Source of the DNA: Helicoverpa zea
Taxonomy: Eukaryota > Arthropoda > Insecta > Lepidoptera > Noctuidae
Assembly (NCBI RefSeq): GCF_022581195.2
Contig: NC_061482.1
Coordinates: 5,828,001 to 5,892,000 of the forward strand
DNA length: 64,000 nt
Reading direction: 5' to 3'
The notes below the pieces were generated by a model. That model was given only the letters and a program-made list of their open reading frames with translations, made no database searches and was not told the DNA's origin. Both the position numbers and the translations under genes were made by a program. Positions 59,090 through 64,000 of the stretch are shown here, piece by piece; the first letter of the stretch is position 1; each line of letters opens with the position of its first letter.

Positions 59090-62000
59090 ATAGCTGCTTT
59101 AAGTCCTTTTTAAAACAATTTTATGGTATGGAATTTTCTTAAAGTTAAAAGTCCTGCAGTCTTTTCAAAATAAAATCGCTTTAAGTAGAACCTCAAACGA
59201 GTGGGTGTGATTATGACGCTTACAGGTTGATGCTTCCGACAGATCTTTCGCACATCAAAATCACTCGGAAGTTGTCGTTCACCATACTTAAGTACATTTT
59301 TGTGTACATGGTCCATACAAAAATATGTATATTCGAAAACGTATGTGAATATAATTTTTTAAAATGTGAAGTTTCTTGCTGGCTCTTCTGTATAAGATCT
59401 ACTTCTTGGCACCTTCCTATTGACGTTTCATAAGCACTTGCACCTAATAGGTCTCTAACTATGAAATTAAAGCTTTTGACTTTTGACTGTCTGTTTCAAA
59501 AACGTCCCGCAAGCAAGCCTATTGATCACTTTTTATTTTTAGGCATTTCACATCGTATTAATTAACGTACGATGCTGATGCGTTTTAACTGCGCGATAAA
59601 AATGGCCGTGCGATGATTCAACAGGAGTGTCCTTAATAAACCTGCTACCGTGGCGCACCATACGCCTCGCGTTTACCATGCGATCAGGCGTGACCAATTA
59701 GGACACTCAAAACAGATCGTACATTTAATTGCATATTTGAACGATAAAACCTGACGAACGATCATTATTTAACATTTCCTGTATCTACCTGCCTTGTGAG
59801 TTTTAATTAGTAGTAGTAATAAGCATGTGCGTTTGTGAGCTGATAGTGAAACAAGAACGCATCGTGCCATCGTTCGATTCTAGCCAATTAGTACGAGGGA
59901 TACCTTAAGCAAACATTACTCTTGTAGTATCCCCAACCACAGAATAGAGAAAAACAGCTTCCATCGTTCTGTGGTGGACACTCAATTCATTGCAATTAAT
60001 TAATTTCTTGTTTTTCTCCGGGATCAGTCTGCAATCCAAATGAGCATAACATATTTTGCTTTTTCCTCGTGTTGCACTTTGTCTTAATTAGATTTTTATC
60101 CTCTTAATCTTGATGCGATAATGTTTGTGAAGTGTGTGCGAATAAAAATGTTTGTGTTGAAATGTAGAAAATGACTAAGGGTATTTTTTGTTTGTAAGTG
60201 AATTTTCTGAAGCAATCGGAAATTAAAAGAAGTTTGTATTCACAAGAACTCTCTCTAACTTTCGAATGTGCACGAGAATTCTGGAGAATTTAACGTAATT
60301 TGAACATTAAACCATTTTTGCACACCCGTAATATACCAAGATATGAAATAAATATGTGGCAGAAAACTTGCGAAACTTGGAGTAAATCTTTCTTTTTCGT
60401 AGAGTAAACCGCTACTAAAGAAAACAAAGATAAAAAATATGGAACTATTTATAACGGTACGGTACAATACGGTTCAAGGCTTCGGGACATTTTACGAGCT
60501 CTTCAGTGCCCTAGGGTGCAAAATAATCAAGAATTCTTTATAACACAATATGTAAGATACGGTGGAACATAACTGGAAGGACTGACGAAAATCTAGGCTG
60601 GGACCTCGGGACTGGTACAAAGGGTCCCAAAAGAAGCAGGGGTGGATTTTAGTCAGTAAATCTTACACTCTGTTGTGGGTACATCGAAAAGAACATCTGA
60701 TGATTTAATAGGTCCAAAAAAGAGATCCGTTCAAATTGTCGCATATATTAATTTACTAGCAATTATTTTATCCAATAAAAACAAAGGCATGTTAAAAAAT
60801 ATATAAAACGAAAACTAAATATTTCCAAGTATTGCCCCAGGATGTTGTAGTTTCACATACCGAACACATCTAGTTGAATAAAATGCAAAAACAAATAAAA
60901 ATAGGAGCTACTAAACCCAATACGGTCCGTCGTCGCTTGTATTTTAATGAGCACAACACAAGGGAGAGGTGATCCGAAGTGACATTGTGCTAGGGGCCGC
61001 CATTCAACAATCAAATATTTACCCGGTTGACCCACTTCGTGTCCAAAGAACGGTACAGCTTTCACGTGTCATCTCTGTTCCGAATATTCTGTCACAATAA
61101 AGCTATTTTAGCATTTTTGCAACTTTAATGCCTAGCTTGCGATGGCCGACTTCGCGACATTTCACACTTCATATTTTACATATTTATTTATAGGTGCTTG
61201 TATTTTGAGCGCCAGAAGTGGATGGATGAATTTTTTTGGTGTGAAGTCATCAAATGGGTCCCGCATTATCAGACTCTTATTGACTAAAACCCACCATGCG
61301 CCTTCTGAAAGCTTTCGTGTACCAAGGCACTGGTAACTATTTAACAGCCGGTACACGTCATCCCTGACTTGAACAAAATGCGGAGCACTAGTGCGTCGCG
61401 GTAAAGCGATTGTATCCACTTACGTCCAAAACTTACGGCAGTGGACTGCATCTAAGAAAACTCTTGAGAATTTCTGTCCGCATTCCAACAGAAACACAAC
61501 AATGTATTTTTCAGACTCCCAACAAAACCTCGTTTTGAGCAGTTCAGTAAGCGCATCTGAACTAGATCACAATTGAAAAGGCTAAATAAAAATTGTCTGT
61601 ACATTTTATACGGAATTTAGTAGTTCTGTCGTAGAAGCACAACAAAGGAACCTCAAGTTTCCTCGTCAGCAAACCGCAATAACGGAATAGGAAGCCGGAC
61701 AAAGACGGTACAAACATTTTATTATGTTGAATAGAGAACTACCTTAACATCAATTTCGCAGTAACATCAATCTCTGACAATTAATTGGTATTATATAACA
61801 TACATGCTTACATAACCCTTATACTATATATTCGTGAAATGTAGATATTTTATACAACAAGCATTAACAAGGGGCAATACTAAGTTATCGAAAATATAAT
61901 GATATGGACCCTGTCCTATCGTTACAGTTACATAATCGTTGGGCCTACATGGTATAAGAGATTTAGTTTTGGCATTTTTCAAGTAGATGCAATAGTAATA

Positions 62001-62711
62001 TGAGATGTGGATAGATAATTTATGCATATGACAGTTAACAAGTAGAATGTCGGTGGGGATAAAGTAGTATCGTAGTATAGTTTTCTGTCTGAAATAATCA
62101 CAACCAATAGATAGACAGTGTTATAAGTATTGGAGCATTATTATCTTCAGAAAATCACAAGACGAGAACTGACTTAAAAGTTAATTGGGGTAATCCTACG
62201 TTGCTATAGTTTTTAAGTAAGTATCTATTCTTTAAGAATGAAGCCTCGCAACGATTTTCCAAGGCACGTGGAATTTAAGATCTAAATTCTAAGGGTTTTT
62301 TAATTGAACTATGATTATGGTAATATAATGGTATCAAAACAAATTGTACGCTCAATAAAGATACTTTTTTCATTTACGAAACCCCCTAACTTCCTAACAA
62401 AAGTCTGTCTATGAAAACCCTCCATAGTTAAAGCATTAAATCTTTCATAGAGGTATAATTTTATCTTAAAAAAAAAAATATTATTCCTTTAAAATTGAGA
62501 GTGTCGTGGAACGTTTATTTACGACCATTAATAAAATACGGACAAAGTAAAATGTCAGGTGAAAAGAAATTCAGTATCATTAAGAATTAACCGTTCAATG
62601 TAAAAGGTAGCGTAGTATTTTATAAATAAAAATACGTTGTTTTTCGAGTACAATTTTATGGGGATATTTTTAGTAACCTATCGGCGATTAAACTTGGTAG
62701 GATTATAATTA
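59090..62711. other. Stretch with no recognised gene
   Basis: No assignable feature. GAGTGTCCT and AGGACACTC form a short inverted pair at about 59624 and 59699 enclosing a GC-richer segment. ORFs at 61142-61576 have no recognised domain. Confidence 0.45.
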
Positions 62712-62713
62712 TA

Positions 62714-63944
62714 GTTCGGCCGTTCAGAGAATGCGTTCCTGACACATCGCGATTGAACTGACGACGTAACTTTGTAATGGCGTTGCAGTTACGATAAAAA
62801 TTTTTTGCTGATTGTTTACCGTTTTAACAATTGATGAAATAAATTTAAAACAACATTATTATATCAATAATCAATGAATGTTATAATTTTGGTCCAAACT
62901 GAGTGTCAAATAACTTGGTAAACAATATTTTTCTAAATCTATACTGCGCAATTACAAGGTTATGTCAGCGCTTTATATTTGTAGTGCTGTGCTAAAAATA
63001 ACAGGCAAGTATCGTAATCAGTTCTTTTACAGTTATACTTATATTATAAAATAAAAGATTTGTTTTTCTTTTTTAAAATTTGAAAATAATGGACTATAAG
63101 ATAACTTTTATGAATTTAATACAGCTAATTTCAGCTAATTATTAAAAGCTTATATTAGTATCTTAAGGTAACAAACTGCGTAAGTTAAAACTTCAATACC
63201 AATCTGTGTTTAATAATCTTAGCAAATTCGGATTTGTCTCACATAGCTTAATCTCATAGACACCAATAAGTAAGTAGTATAATATGTGCGCAGTCCTGTT
63301 TACTATATTATGTCTATGGTTTTTATTTGATTATCCGGCTTATGTTTAATGGACTTGTAGCGACATGAAACGCATACAACCTTTTCGACTCGCAACCTTC
63401 AATAGTCATGAAGAAAAATACTTCCCCGCCATTCAGCACGAAAAAGATGATGACCCTATTAAAAGAAGCCTGCGGGGAAGTCACAAGAGATGACTGGGCA
63501 AGGGTTGTTGAGAAGACTAAAAACCTGATTTTGGAACATTTTGACCGAGATATCAGGATTGATTCTGTTATTGATAATAATATAATTATACATGTAGGGG
63601 AAGATGATGATGAAGACACCACCTCCTCAAGCGAATCGGAGTCTGATTAATATTCTGTACGCACATTCAATTCAATGTACTTACTTTATTGCATAGAAAT
63701 TGTAACTTTGTAACAAAGAATAAATAAAACAATTTTATTATATGAATATTACCTTTTTTTGGTTTCCACTTAAATAACTAAAATAAAAATTTAAATGATT
63801 CCGCCAATTTAAAACGAAAATAATCTTAAAATAATTTGGCGGTTCATTTTGGAGGAACGGTAACGAACTCAGTGTTATGTTGTGCCCATCACTAGTCGTG
63901 ACTAACTGACAGGTGTCAGGAACGCATTCTCTGAACGGCCGAAC
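62714..63944 (+). mobile_element. TA-flanked DNA transposon, pogo/Tigger-like, internally deleted (1,231 bp)
   Basis: Perfect 32-bp terminal inverted repeats begin GTTCGGCCGTTCAGAGAATG (62714-62745 and 63913-63944). TA, or possibly TATA, stands at each side (62712-62713 and 63945-63946). The interior is AT-rich apart from one ORF near the right end, followed by AATAAA at about 63720. Perfect ends suggest recent movement, though the element is too short for a full transposase. Confidence 0.85.
63408..63650 (+). CDS. 80-codon ORF, possible C-terminal remnant of a DDE transposase
   Basis: The ATG at 63408 opens 80 codons to TAA at 63648-63650. The protein has a predicted helical part (MMTLLKEACGEVTRDDWARV), then NLILEHFDRDIRIDSVIDNN, IIIHVGE and a tail of acidic and serine residues (DDDEDTTSSSESESD). 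A helical segment with -DDW-, a short beta stretch and an acidic tail resembles the C-termini of pogo/Tigger-type DDE transposases as I know them. No DDE catalytic residues are present. It could be translated as a short protein or be a deletion remnant of a longer ORF. Confidence 0.45.
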   Translation: MKKNTSPPFSTKKMMTLLKEACGEVTRDDWARVVEKTKNLILEHFDRDIRIDSVIDNNIIIHVGEDDDEDTTSSSESESD

Positions 63945-64000
63945 TATAACCTTGAGCTTTTATTATTTTGTAAATCCGCTTAAGTCGAAAGAATCTCACC

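Overview
The window looks like nuclear DNA from an insect, most probably a moth or butterfly (inference). It is AT-rich and gene-poor, and almost every ORF over 60 codons lies in repeats or is random. It is packed with transposon types typical of Lepidoptera: Helitrons ending in CTAG behind a hairpin, tRNA-headed SINEs, TA- and TTA-flanked terminal-inverted-repeat elements, and fragments of R1-clade and RTE-like retrotransposons. There is no operon, rRNA gene or CRISPR array, and no complete host gene.

Left third (1-21,500). A possible 3' terminal exon (475-633) is followed by a complete young LTR retrotransposon on the minus strand (3692-9445). Its two 187-bp LTRs are identical, it has a CCATC target duplication, a tRNA-Ser-type primer site and a polypurine tract, but no gag or pol. 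Its inside holds two minisatellites, a SINE and an RTE tail. Next come a 2-kb fold-back element (11066-13099) with a degenerate ~150-bp satellite core, and a dead mariner (13804-18581) interrupted by a 3,052-bp Helitron and a Harbinger-type MITE. Removing both leaves a 1,292-bp mariner whose frame is continuous across the Helitron junction. The Helitron itself contains a Harbinger MITE, a second Helitron and a spliced-looking gene that joins a Cys-rich module to a Helitron-helicase-like segment.

Middle (19,200-39,600). This is a dense MITE field. It includes a self-nested TTAA-flanked family (31624-33158), in which one copy is split at its own internal TTAA by a tandem dimer of two 513-bp copies. 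It also holds an R1-clade 3' end with a 12-bp target duplication, nested MITEs at 28.5-29.2 kb, four short Helitrons or Helitron ends, and a SINE with an 11-bp target duplication.

Right third (39,600-64,000). This is sparse AT-rich DNA with a few candidate exons, small MITEs, old retrotransposon tails and one Helitron. At the right edge is a 1,231-bp TA-flanked element (62714-63944) with 32-bp perfect inverted repeats and an 80-codon ORF.

Host genes can only be guessed from splice-like exons. On the minus strand there is a possible first coding exon at 21499-21501 onward (21411-21501) and an in-phase 33-nt exon at 3574-3606. Plus-strand candidates are 24610-24687 and 43137-43162. If these are real, the window is mostly intron and intergenic DNA of one or two long genes. 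Everything here was read by eye; family names rest on motifs and end structures, not on database searches.
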